Below are positions 7,655 to 15,869 of a stretch of 64,000 nucleotides of DNA, piece by piece; positions within the stretch are counted from its first letter, which is position 1, and each line of letters opens with the position of its first letter. This DNA comes from Kineococcus endophyticus (GTDB taxonomy: Bacteria > Actinomycetota > Actinomycetes > Actinomycetales > Kineococcaceae). A program made the position numbers and the translations under genes. The notes below the pieces were generated by a model. The model did not search any database and was not told where the DNA came from. It saw only the letters and a program-made list of their open reading frames with translations. The stretch lies in contig NZ_JBFNQN010000001.1 in assembly GCF_040796495.1 (NCBI RefSeq), positions 310,001 to 374,000 of the forward strand, given 5' to 3'.

Positions 7655-8689
7655 ATGAGCTCCCGTGACGTCGTCTTCGCGCTCGTCGGCTACGGCGGCG
7701 GTGGCCGGTTCTTCCACGCCCCCGTCGTCGAGGGGGCCGTGGGCACCCGGCTGGGGTTCGTCGTCACGACGAATCCCGACCGGGCGGCCCTGGCCCGTGC
7801 CGAGCACCCCGGGGTCGAGGTCGTCGGCTCGACGGCGGAGGCCGTCGCCGCCGGGGCCGAGGTCGTCGTCGTGTCGACCCCGGCCGCGACGCACACGGCG
7901 CTGACGGACGAGGCGCTCGACCTCGGCGCGCACGTCGTGTGCGACAAGCCGTTCGCGCTCGACGCGGCCGCCGCGGAGGCGACCGTCCAGCGCGCCCGGG
8001 CGGCCGGGCGGCTGCTCTCGCCGTACCAGAACCGCCGCTGGGACTCCGACCTGCTGACGCTGCGTCGGGTGCTGGCCGACGGCGAGCTCGGGGACGTGGT
8101 GCGCTTCGAGTCCGCCTTCGAGCGGTGGGAACCGACCGACCCGCCCGCCGCCGGCGGCGGGTTGCTGCGCGACTTCGGCGCCCACCTCGTCGACCAGGCG
8201 CTGCACCTGTTCGGCCCGGTCACCGCCGTCGCCGCGCAGAGCCGCGGCGCGGACGGTGCGGAGCTGGAGTTCCGCCTTCAGCTGACGCACCGCGACGGCG
8301 TGCGCAGCGAACTGTCGGGCTCGTGGAAGCAGCCCGTGCCGGGGCCGCGGTTCCGGCTCACCGGCACGGCGGGGACCTTCGTCGTGGACTCGCCGATGGA
8401 CGTCCAGGAGGAACTCCTCGTCGCCGGCCGGACGCCCCGGGGGGACGGTGCGGCGTGGGGGAGCGAACCGCCGAGCCGCTGGGGTGCGCTCGCCGTCGGC
8501 GGTGGTCAGGTGCGACGGGTGCCGAGCGAGCAGGGTCGCTGGCCCGACTTCTACACGGCGTTCGCGGCGGCCGTGCGCGGTGAGGGGCCCGTGCCCGTGG
8601 AGGCGTCGGACGCCGTGCGCACCTGCCGGGTCGTGGACGCGGCCCGCGAGGCCGCCCGGACCGGCGAGGTCGTCCGTCTCACGGACTGA
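7655..8689 (+). CDS. Gfo/Idh/MocA family oxidoreductase
   Basis: A 344-aa NAD(P)-dependent dehydrogenase of unknown, probably sugar-like, substrate. The N-terminal Rossmann motif VGYGGGGRFFHAP occupies about residues 8-20; the conserved DKPFALDAAAAEATV segment with its active-site Lys lies near 101-115. The C-terminal dimerisation/substrate domain contains GGGLLRDFGAHLVDQALHLFG. ATG 7655 lies 6 nt after TACGGT (7643-7648), so it probably has its own leaderless transcript separate from the aldehyde operon. Confidence 0.87.
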   Translation: MSSRDVVFALVGYGGGGRFFHAPVVEGAVGTRLGFVVTTNPDRAALARAEHPGVEVVGSTAEAVAAGAEVVVVSTPAATHTALTDEALDLGAHVVCDKPFALDAAAAEATVQRARAAGRLLSPYQNRRWDSDLLTLRRVLADGELGDVVRFESAFERWEPTDPPAAGGGLLRDFGAHLVDQALHLFGPVTAVAAQSRGADGAELEFRLQLTHRDGVRSELSGSWKQPVPGPRFRLTGTAGTFVVDSPMDVQEELLVAGRTPRGDGAAWGSEPPSRWGALAVGGGQVRRVPSEQGRWPDFYTAFAAAVRGEGPVPVEASDAVRTCRVVDAAREAARTGEVVRLTD

Positions 8690-8706
8690 GACGCTCATTC
8701 CGGGAC

Positions 8707-8735
8707 TTGGACACCTCACAGGCCGCACGTAGTCT
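8707..8735 (+). promoter_or_regulatory. Sigma-70-type promoter of the MHS transporter gene
   Basis: TTGGAC (8707-8712), a 17-bp spacer and TAGTCT (8730-8735). The transcript would begin near 8742 and carry a leader of about 105 nt. That is unusual here, where many messages look leaderless, and leaves room for post-transcriptional control; no recognisable riboswitch fold was seen. Confidence 0.55.
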
Positions 8736-8847
8736 GCGGGGACACCCGGAGCGGCGACGGCGACCCCGGTGCGCAGCGGGTGTCGACCGCCCGGCCAGGA
8801 GGACCCCTGGGGGCTCCCTCCCGTCCCGATGCCCCGAAGGTTCCGCC

Positions 8848-10161
8848 ATGTCCGCCACGTCAGGCCCCACGCAGACGACGACGCAGACCGCGCCGCCCAC
8901 CAACCCCGTCGGCAAGGTCGCCGCCGCCAGCCTCATCGGCACGACGATCGAGTTCTACGACTTCTACGTCTACGCCACGGCGGCCGTGCTGGTGTTTCCG
9001 GCGCTGTTCTTCCCCTCCGACAACGACACCGCGGCGACGCTCGCCTCGCTGGCCACGTTCGCCATCGCCTTCGTCGCCCGCCCCGTCGGGTCCGTGTTCT
9101 TCGGCCACTTCGGGGACCGGGTGGGGCGCAAGACGACGCTCGTCGCGGCACTGCTCGTCATGGGGATCTCGACCGTCCTCATCGGTGTGCTGCCCACGCA
9201 CGCCTCCGCGGGCAACCTCGCCCCGGCGCTGCTGTGCGTCCTGCGGTTCGGGCAGGGGTTCGGCCTCGGCGGGGAGTGGGGCGGCGCGGCGCTGCTGGCG
9301 ACGGAGAACGCCCCGCCCCACCGCCGGGCCCTCTACGGCATGTTCCCCCAGCTCGGGGCGCCGTTCGGGTTCGTCCTGGCCAACACCCTCTTCATCCTGC
9401 TGGCGACGCAGATGGACGACGCGACGTTCCTGTCCTGGGGCTGGCGCGTCCCGTTCCTGCTGAGCGCCCTGCTCGTCGTCCTCGGTCTGTGGATCCGGCT
9501 GAGCCTGGCCGAGACGCCGGTCTTCGCCAAGGCCCTCGCCGAGGAGCGCGCCGTGCGCGTCCCCGTCGCCGAGACGTTCCGCCGCAGCGGCAAGGTCGTC
9601 GTGCTCGGCGCGTTCTCGGTCATGCTCACGTACACGCTCTTCTACCTGACCACGACGTGGTCGCTGAGCTACGGCACGAAGACCCTGGGCTACTCGCGCC
9701 AGCAGTTCCTGCTCATGCTGTGCGTCGCCGTCCTCTTCATGGCCGCCGCGACGCCGCTGTCGGGCTGGCTCTCGGACCGCTTCGGGCGCCGGCCGGTGCT
9801 GGCGAGCGCGATGGTCGGCGGTGCGGTCGTCGGCCTGCTCACCGGGCCGCTGCTCGGGTCGGGGCAGACGTCCCTCGTCATGGTCTGGCTGTGCGCCGGG
9901 CTGTTCTTCATGGGGCTCGTCTTCGGGCCGATCGGCGCCTACCTGCCCGAGCTGTTCCCGACGAACGTCCGCTACACGGGGGCCTCGCTGGCCTTCAACT
10001 CCGGGTCGATCCTCGGCGCCTCGCTCGCGCCCTACACCGCGGTCCAGCTCGCCTCCGCGCTCGGCGTCGGCTGGGTCGGCTACTACCTCGCCGGCACGGC
10101 CGTCGTGAGCCTCGTCTCACTGGCCCTGCTGCGCGAGACCCGTACCGCCTCGCTCGACTGA
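8848..10161 (+). CDS. MFS transporter, metabolite:H+ symporter (MHS) family
   Basis: A 437-aa inner-membrane secondary transporter with about 12 predicted helices. The start region AASLIGTTIEFYDFYVYATAAVLVFPALFFP and the loop GHFGDRVGRKTTL are typical of the ProP/ShiA/KgtP-like MHS group, which imports osmolytes or organic acids with protons. A second signature, SDRFGRRPVL, lies after helix 8. ATG 8848 is preferred over upstream in-frame starts because family homology begins about here. The substrate cannot be assigned. No functional partner is adjacent. Confidence 0.87.
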   Translation: MSATSGPTQTTTQTAPPTNPVGKVAAASLIGTTIEFYDFYVYATAAVLVFPALFFPSDNDTAATLASLATFAIAFVARPVGSVFFGHFGDRVGRKTTLVAALLVMGISTVLIGVLPTHASAGNLAPALLCVLRFGQGFGLGGEWGGAALLATENAPPHRRALYGMFPQLGAPFGFVLANTLFILLATQMDDATFLSWGWRVPFLLSALLVVLGLWIRLSLAETPVFAKALAEERAVRVPVAETFRRSGKVVVLGAFSVMLTYTLFYLTTTWSLSYGTKTLGYSRQQFLLMLCVAVLFMAAATPLSGWLSDRFGRRPVLASAMVGGAVVGLLTGPLLGSGQTSLVMVWLCAGLFFMGLVFGPIGAYLPELFPTNVRYTGASLAFNSGSILGASLAPYTAVQLASALGVGWVGYYLAGTAVVSLVSLALLRETRTASLD

Positions 10162-10180
10162 CCCCCGTTAGGGTGCAGGC

Positions 10181-11269
10181 GTGGCCGGCGGACGTGCGTA
10201 CAAGACCCTCTACCGGCACGTCCTGACCCGCATCGACGCCGAGGTCGCACACCGCTGGGCGTTCGCCGGGATGCGGCTCGCCGGCCGCGTCCCGGTGGTC
10301 CCGGACGTCTTGCGCCGCAGCTTCACCACCGACGACGACCGGTTGCGGGTGCGGGCCCTCGGGCTCGACTTCCCGACCCCGCTCGGGCTCGCGGCAGGCT
10401 TCGACAAGAACGCGACGGGACTGGGCTCGCTGGGGCACTTCGGGTTCTCCTGCGTCGAGGTCGGCACCGTCACGGCGCTGCCGCAGCCGGGGAACCCCAA
10501 GCCCCGGCTGCACCGGCTCGTGGCCGACCGCGCCGTCGTGAACCGGATGGGGTTCAACAACGACGGGGCCGAGGTCGTCGCGAAGCGGTTGCGGCAGTAC
10601 CGCGCCGTCCCGCCCGCGCACCCCGTCGTCGTCGGCGTGAACATCGGCAAGAGCAAGGTCGTCGAGGAGGACGACGCGGCCGCGGACTACGCGACCTCCG
10701 CGCGGCTGCTGGCCCCCTACGCCGACTACCTCGTCGTCAACGTCTCCTCCCCGAACACCCCCGGACTGCGGAACCTGCAGGCCGTCGAGAAGCTGCGGCC
10801 GGTCCTGTCCGCGGTGCGCGAGGCCGCCGACGGCGCCGCGCACCGGCACGTCCCGCTCCTGGTGAAGATCGCCCCGGACCTGTCCGACGACGACGTCGAC
10901 GCCGTGGCCGACCTCGCCCTCGAACTCGGCCTGGACGGGATCGTCGCGACGAACACGACCATCGGGCGCGAGGGGCTGCGGACCCCCGCGGACGTCGTCG
11001 GGGCCGCGGGCGGCGGGGGACTGTCCGGTGCCCCGCTCAAGGCCCGGTCGCTGGAGGTGCTGCGCCGGCTGGCCGCGCGCACCCACGGCTCGCTCGTCCT
11101 CGTCGGGGTCGGCGGCATCGAGACGGCGGCCGACGTCGCCGAACGCCTCGACGCCGGGGCCTCCCTGGTCCAGGCCTACACGTCGTTCATCTACGAGGGT
11201 CCCGGCTGGGCGCGGCGGGTCCTCGACGAGCTCGCGGCGAGCCGGATGCGCCGGGAGAGCGACCGCTAG
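10181..11269 (+). CDS. pyrD: Dihydroorotate dehydrogenase (quinone)
   Basis: A 362-aa class 2 enzyme that oxidises dihydroorotate to orotate in pyrimidine synthesis and passes electrons to membrane quinone. The N-terminal helical region ([22 protein letters not shown]) is the membrane-tunnel domain of class 2 enzymes. FMN/substrate motifs include [14 protein letters not shown], the [12 protein letters not shown] catalytic-serine loop near 186-197, and [13 protein letters not shown] 10181 lies 6 nt after TAGGGT (10169-10174), so the mRNA is probably leaderless. No other pyr genes are adjacent. Confidence 0.93.
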   Translation: MAGGRAYKTLYRHVLTRIDAEVAHRWAFAGMRLAGRVPVVPDVLRRSFTTDDDRLRVRALGLDFPTPLGLAAGFDKNATGLGSLGHFGFSCVEVGTVTALPQPGNPKPRLHRLVADRAVVNRMGFNNDGAEVVAKRLRQYRAVPPAHPVVVGVNIGKSKVVEEDDAAADYATSARLLAPYADYLVVNVSSPNTPGLRNLQAVEKLRPVLSAVREAADGAAHRHVPLLVKIAPDLSDDDVDAVADLALELGLDGIVATNTTIGREGLRTPADVVGAAGGGGLSGAPLKARSLEVLRRLAARTHGSLVLVGVGGIETAADVAERLDAGASLVQAYTSFIYEGPGWARRVLDELAASRMRRESDR

Positions 11270-11340
11270 TCCCGAGTTGTGGGGTGGGTCCGCGCGGGTG
11301 ACGCTTCGACGGTTGCCCGAGCGAAACCCCGAGGAGATCC

Positions 11341-12918
11341 GTGACCGACACGGCCCGGCGCCCCACCCCCGAGCAGGACCGGGGCGCCCCCGACCCCAAC
11401 CGTTGGCGCGCCCTCGCGGTGTGCCTCGTCGTGGGGTTCATGACCCTGCTGGACGTCTCCATCGTCAACGTCGCCCTGCCCTCCATCGAGTCCTCCCTCG
11501 GGGCGGGGTCCTCGCAGGTCCAGTGGATCGTCGCGGGGTACGCGCTCGCCTTCGGGCTCGTCCTCGTCCCCGCCGGGCGCATCGGTGACCTGTACTCGCG
11601 CCGGCTGATGTTCGTCGTGGGCCTCGGCGGGTTCGTCCTGACGAGCGCGGCCGCCGGGCTCGTCCAGTCGGCGACAGCGCTGGCCGTCGTCCGGCTGGCG
11701 CAGGGCATCAGCGCCGGCCTGGTCAACCCGCAGGTCCTCGCCCTCATCCAGCAGTTGTTCACCGGCGCCGAGCGGGGCCGGGCGTTCGGCGCCTTCGGCA
11801 CGACGATCGGGTTGTCGACCGCCGTCGGCCCGCTCCTCGGCGGCGGCATCCTCGCCGTCTTCGGCGAGCAGGAGGGCTGGCGCGGGGTGTTCCTCGTCAA
11901 CGTCCCCATCGGGATCGTCCTCATCCCGCTGGCGTGGAAGTGGTTGCCCGGCAGGGACCCGAACCGCTCACCCGGCCGGCTGCACCTCGACGTCCCGGGG
12001 CTGCTGCTGCTCGCCGCCGCCACCGTCCTGGGCATGCTGCCGTTCGTCCTGACCACCGGGCAGGGGGACTCGCCCGCCCGCTGGTGGTTCCTGCTGCCCG
12101 CCGCCGTCCTGCTCGTCGCGTTCGTGGCGTGGGAGCGGTGGGAGGGCCGGCACGGCCGCGAGCCCGTCGTGGACGCCGATCTCGTCAGGACCCGGTCCTA
12201 CCGCAACGGAGCCCTCGTCGGCATCGCCTACTTCGCGGGGTTCACGGGGATCTTCCTCGTGGTGACGCTCTACCTGCAGTCCGGCCTCGGTCTCGCGCCG
12301 TGGCAGGCCGGACTGGTGCAGACGCCGTTCGCCGTGCTGTCCGGGATCTTCGCGCAGGTCGGGGGCCGCCAGGTCGCGACGCGGGGGCGGACCGTCGTCG
12401 TCATCGGGCTCGCCGTGGTCGCGGTGGGGCTGCTCGCCGCCGACCTCGTCGCCGCCTCGGTGCAGGGGACGTCCGGGGCGATCGCCTTGTCCGCGTGCCT
12501 CGCCGTCGCGGGGGCCGGTTCCGGCCTCGTCATCTCCCCGAACCAGACGCTCGCCCTCGCCGACGTCCCCCCGCGGGTCGCGGGCGTGGCCGGCGGGGTG
12601 CTGCAGACGGGGCAGCGCGTCGGCTCGGCCGTCGGCGTCGCCGCCACCACGGCGATCTTCTTCTCCACCGTCGCCGGTTCCGGCCTCGGCGGGCAGGCCC
12701 GTTCGGCCGGGTCGGGGCAGGGGACGCCGCCGCAGGTGCAGGACGTCTTCGGGCAGGCCCTCTCGCACGGGTTGCGCGTCTCGCTCGGCCTCGTGCTGCT
12801 GGCCCTGGTCCTGGCGGTGTTCGACCTGCTGCGTCGCCAGGGGCACGGTCCGGGGGCCGGTGGCCACGGGCACCACGGCGCGCACGACGCCTCGGTGGCC
12901 AAGCACCGCGCCGGGTAG
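11341..12918 (+). CDS. MFS drug:H+ antiporter, DHA2 family (EmrB/QacA-like)
   Basis: A 525-aa membrane efflux protein with about 14 predicted helices. Motif A-type sequence GRIGDLYSRRLMF, the first-helix motif LLDVSIVNVALPSIE and the motif C-like segment of helix 5 match multidrug exporters of the DHA2 family. GAGGAG 6 nt upstream supports the GTG start. The C-terminal tail is Gly/His-rich (HGPGAGGHGHHGAHD), which could bind metal or simply be disordered. No adjacent TetR or MarR regulator is present, so the exported compound is unknown. Confidence 0.87.
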   Translation: MTDTARRPTPEQDRGAPDPNRWRALAVCLVVGFMTLLDVSIVNVALPSIESSLGAGSSQVQWIVAGYALAFGLVLVPAGRIGDLYSRRLMFVVGLGGFVLTSAAAGLVQSATALAVVRLAQGISAGLVNPQVLALIQQLFTGAERGRAFGAFGTTIGLSTAVGPLLGGGILAVFGEQEGWRGVFLVNVPIGIVLIPLAWKWLPGRDPNRSPGRLHLDVPGLLLLAAATVLGMLPFVLTTGQGDSPARWWFLLPAAVLLVAFVAWERWEGRHGREPVVDADLVRTRSYRNGALVGIAYFAGFTGIFLVVTLYLQSGLGLAPWQAGLVQTPFAVLSGIFAQVGGRQVATRGRTVVVIGLAVVAVGLLAADLVAASVQGTSGAIALSACLAVAGAGSGLVISPNQTLALADVPPRVAGVAGGVLQTGQRVGSAVGVAATTAIFFSTVAGSGLGGQARSAGSGQGTPPQVQDVFGQALSHGLRVSLGLVLLALVLAVFDLLRRQGHGPGAGGHGHHGAHDASVAKHRAG

Positions 12919-12927
12919 CGTCGTCCC

Positions 12928-13137
12928 GTGAGACCGACGCAGTGGACGTGGACCTACGAGGACGCCGAGGGCCGGGCCGTCGAGGGGGAGGGCGCCGTCT
13001 TCCCGACGCAGTCCGACGCCGAGGTGTGGATCGGCGAGGCGTGGCGCGGGCTGCGCGAGCAGGGCGTCGAGAACGCCCACCTGTGGGCCGACGGCGCGAA
13101 GGTGTACGGGCCGCTCTCGTTGCGCCCCGCCGACTGA
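12928..13137 (+). CDS. Small conserved-looking hypothetical protein
   Basis: A 69-aa soluble protein, acidic and rich in aromatics (WTWTYEDAEG, EVWIGEAWRGL, HLWADGAKVYGPLSL). It resembles short actinobacterial hypothetical proteins, but I know no function. GTG 12928 lies 6 nt after TAGCGT; the first three bases of that hexamer are the TAG stop codon of the upstream transporter. It can therefore be transcribed independently as a leaderless message. Confidence 0.65.
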   Translation: MRPTQWTWTYEDAEGRAVEGEGAVFPTQSDAEVWIGEAWRGLREQGVENAHLWADGAKVYGPLSLRPAD

Positions 13138-13162
13138 CGCAACCTCCGGGGGAGTCCTCGTC

Positions 13163-13197
13163 GACGCATCCGGCTCATCCTGTGAGCCGGATGCGTC
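13163..13197. terminator. Bidirectional terminator
   Basis: Perfect 15-bp arms (13163-13177 and 13183-13197) with loop TCCTG lie between two convergent genes, so the hairpin can end both transcripts. Confidence 0.85.
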
Positions 13198-13230
13198 AAC
13201 GATCCCACCCCCACGTGACCCGCGGAGGGG

Positions 13231-14241
13231 TCAGGAGGGGCGTTCGGTGGGGGAGGTCGCGGCGGTGCGGGCCGGGTCCCTCTCGACGACGTCGCCGAGG
13301 ACGTCGTCGATGCGCTGCAGCAGTTCGGCCGGGATCGTCACCCCGGACGCCTTGACGTTCTCCTGCACCTGCTCGGGGCGGGAGGCGCCGATGATCGCCG
13401 AGGCGACGTTGTCGTTCTGCAGCACCCACGCCACGGCGAGCTGGGCCATCGACAGCTCGAGCTCGCGCGCGACCGACTTCAGCTCCTGGACCCGCGACAG
13501 CACGTCGTCGCGCATCCAGCGGCTGATCATCTGCTTGCCGCCCTTCTCGTCCGTGGCGCGGCTGCCCTCCGGCGGTGCCCCGCCCGGGGTGTACTTCCCG
13601 GTCAGCACGCCCTGGGCGACGGGGGAGAAGACGATCTGCGAGATGCCGAGTTCCCGCGAGGTCGGGACCACCTCGGGCTCGATGACGCGGTAGAGCGCGG
13701 AGTACTGCGGCTGGTTGGAGATGAGCTGGAACCCCAGCTCGTCGGCGAGCTCGTGGCCCTGCCGCAACTGGTCGGCGGTCCACTCGCTGACGCCGATGTA
13801 GAGCGCCTTGCCCGCGCGGACGACGTCGGCGAAGGCCTGCATCGTCTCCTCGACGGGCGTCGCCACGTCCCAGCGGTGCGCCTGGTAGACGTCGACGTGG
13901 TCGGTGCCGAGGCGGCGCAGCGATCCGTCGATCGACTCCAGGACGTGCTTGCGGGAGAGGCCGGAGTCGTTGTGCCCCTTGGGGCCGGTGGGGAAGTAGA
14001 CCTTGGTGAGGATCTCGAGGCTCTCGCGGCGCTGCCCCTTCAACGCCGTGCCGAGGACCGTCTCGGCGGCCGTGTTGGCGTAGACGTCGGCCGTGTCGAA
14101 CGTCGAGATGCCGGCGTCGAGGGCGGCGTGCACGCACGCGACGGCCGCCTCGTTCTCGACCTGAGAACCGTGGGTGAGCCAGTTGCCGTAGGTGATCTCG
14201 GAGACTTTCAGACCACTGCGACCGAGGTGTCGGAACTCCAT
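13231..14241 (-). CDS. Aldo/keto reductase (Kv-beta / YghZ-like)
   Basis: A 336-aa NADPH-dependent TIM-barrel oxidoreductase. The AKR catalytic set is visible: Asp49 and Tyr54 in FDTADVY, Lys80 in EILTK and His122 in YQAHRWD. The C-terminal cofactor site reads SAIIGASRPEQVQEN. Sequence flavour (GNWLTHG, ADQLRQGHELADELGFQLISNQPQY) matches the AKR6/potassium-channel beta-like group. The start lies 7 nt after TAGGTT on the minus strand, suggesting a leaderless message. The substrate is unknown, probably small aldehydes or ketones. Confidence 0.88.
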   Translation of the reverse strand: MEFRHLGRSGLKVSEITYGNWLTHGSQVENEAAVACVHAALDAGISTFDTADVYANTAAETVLGTALKGQRRESLEILTKVYFPTGPKGHNDSGLSRKHVLESIDGSLRRLGTDHVDVYQAHRWDVATPVEETMQAFADVVRAGKALYIGVSEWTADQLRQGHELADELGFQLISNQPQYSALYRVIEPEVVPTSRELGISQIVFSPVAQGVLTGKYTPGGAPPEGSRATDEKGGKQMISRWMRDDVLSRVQELKSVARELELSMAQLAVAWVLQNDNVASAIIGASRPEQVQENVKASGVTIPAELLQRIDDVLGDVVERDPARTAATSPTERPS

Positions 14242-14289
14242 GGTCGTGAACCTAACCCGACGCCCCGCGGGGGTCGAGGGTCGGGGTTC

Positions 14290-15201
14290 TCAGACGGCCA
14301 GCGCCTCCGGGGCGCGGCGGTCCACGGTGGTGGACCGCGCGGCGAGCAGGACGCGCGTCGCACCGGCCGCGGTGAGGGCCGCCCCACCGAGGTGCAGGAC
14401 GACAGCCAGACCGGGCAGGCCGTCCAGGCTCTGGAACGTGCCGAGCGCGGCCTGGGCCACGAAGAGCACGAGCAGGAGGGTGGCGCGGCGGCGGACCAGG
14501 TCGTCGCCGGCGCGCTTGGCGACCACGACGACCGCGGCCGCCAGGGCCAGGGCGGCCAGCGCGAACACGCCGTGCACGACGGTGATCGTCGCCCAGTGCA
14601 CCGGGATGCGGTGCACCTCGGCGCTGTCGCCGGGGTGCGGACCGGCGCCCGTCACGACGGTGCCGACCACGACCACGACGCCGGTCGCGGCGACCAGCCA
14701 GCGCGCGAGGCGGCGGGTGGCCTCGGCCGGTGCCGGGACGACCGCCCGGTGGGCGATGTCGTAGCTGACGGTCGTGGAGACGAGCAGGGCGATCGCGGCG
14801 AGGAAGTGCAGGGCCACGACGTAGGGGTTCAGGCCGGTGAGGACGGTGATGCCGCCCACGACCGCGTTGAGCAGGACGCCGACGAACTGGCCCCAGGCCG
14901 AGAACAGCAGCGCGCGGTGGCGCGGCCGCTGCAGGAGGCAGGCGATGATGACGGCCCCCACGGCGACGCAGATGACCGTCGTCAGCATGCGGTTGCCGAA
15001 CTCGATCGCGCCGTGCAGGCCGGTGGCGGCCGTGGCGGACGTGAAGGAGTCGTCGGTGCAGCGCGGCCACGTCGGGCAGCCCAGCCCGGAGCCGGTGACG
15101 CGGACGGTGCCGCCGGTGACGATGATGAGGACCGCGACGGCGACGGCGATCGTCGTCGTCCAGCGGACCGCGCGGGAGTGGGTCGTGGGTGCGGGGCTCA
15201 C
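14290..15201 (-). CDS. ctaA: Heme A synthase (COX15/CtaA)
   Basis: A 303-aa polytopic membrane monooxygenase that converts heme O to heme A for the aa3 oxidase encoded about 4 kb away. Eight predicted helices carry conserved features including TGSGLGCPTWPRC at the first loop, HGAIEFGNRMLT (heme-ligand His with Glu), ALHFLAA and VHGVFAL. The two cysteines in the first extracytoplasmic loop match the regulatory disulfide of this family. It starts 10 nt after the DUF3043 stop, forming a DUF3043-ctaA operon. Confidence 0.92.
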   Translation of the reverse strand: MSPAPTTHSRAVRWTTTIAVAVAVLIIVTGGTVRVTGSGLGCPTWPRCTDDSFTSATAATGLHGAIEFGNRMLTTVICVAVGAVIIACLLQRPRHRALLFSAWGQFVGVLLNAVVGGITVLTGLNPYVVALHFLAAIALLVSTTVSYDIAHRAVVPAPAEATRRLARWLVAATGVVVVVGTVVTGAGPHPGDSAEVHRIPVHWATITVVHGVFALAALALAAAVVVVAKRAGDDLVRRRATLLLVLFVAQAALGTFQSLDGLPGLAVVLHLGGAALTAAGATRVLLAARSTTVDRRAPEALAV

Positions 15202-15211
15202 GGCGCGGGGC

Positions 15212-15802
15212 TCAGGCGGGGTGGGCGCCGCGGGCCACCATGGGGACCGGGCGGCGCATGCGGCGGATCTGCAGGGCGCGGGTGACCCCGTAGCCGACGA
15301 GCCCGCGCTCGGGAGCGTCGAACTTGGCGGCGACGGCCCGCTTCACCTTGCGGCCCAGCAAGATGCTGTCGATCACGACGATCGCGAGCATCGCGTAGAT
15401 CAGCAGGGTGGTGCCGAGCACCAGCGTCGTCGACCCCAGCGGGGTGGCGACCATCGACAGGACCAGCGAGATCCCGGCGATGATGAGGAAGTACTCGCCC
15501 ACGTTGCGGCGGGCGTCGACGACGTCGCGGACGAACCGCTTCTGCGGACCGCGGTCGCGGATCGGCAGGTAGCGCTCGTCCCCGGTGAGCAGGGCGGCCT
15601 GCATCTTGGCGCGCTCCTCGCGCTGCGCCGCGCGGTTCGCCTTCTGCGCCTCCTTGCGGTCGGCCGGGACGAGCGGGCGCTGGTTGCGGGCCTGCGCCTC
15701 GCTGCGCTTGGGCGTCGGGCGTCCCTTGCCACCCACCTTCGTCAGCTCGACGGCGGGCGCCTCCACCGTGGGGGCCGACTTGTCCTTCGAGCGTCCGAAC
15801 AC
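15212..15802 (-). CDS. DUF3043 membrane protein
   Basis: A 196-aa protein. About 90 N-terminal residues are hydrophilic and highly charged (FGRSKDKSAPTVEAP, then an Arg/Lys/Glu-rich helix). Two transmembrane helices follow (VGEYFLIIAGISLVLSMVATP and the stretch after it), then a basic tail. It matches actinobacterial DUF3043, of unknown function. The GTG start lies 6 nt after TACCCT on the minus strand. It is co-transcribed with ctaA and diverges from the dipeptidase gene. Confidence 0.83.
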   Translation of the reverse strand: MFGRSKDKSAPTVEAPAVELTKVGGKGRPTPKRSEAQARNQRPLVPADRKEAQKANRAAQREERAKMQAALLTGDERYLPIRDRGPQKRFVRDVVDARRNVGEYFLIIAGISLVLSMVATPLGSTTLVLGTTLLIYAMLAIVVIDSILLGRKVKRAVAAKFDAPERGLVGYGVTRALQIRRMRRPVPMVARGAHPA

Positions 15803-15808
15803 ACGTGA

Positions 15809-15862
15809 AGGGTACGTCACCGGGGGAGGCCGGAACGGCGCTGCGGCGCCGCTGTGTAGCGT
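15809..15862. promoter_or_regulatory. Divergent leaderless promoters, DUF3043 / dipeptidase
   Basis: The minus-strand -10 TACCCT (complement of 15809-15814) is 6 nt from the DUF3043 start. The plus-strand -10 TAGCGT (15857-15862) is 7 nt from the dipeptidase start. No extra operator is evident in the 67-bp gap. Confidence 0.5.
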
Positions 15863-15869
15863 CCCCGGT

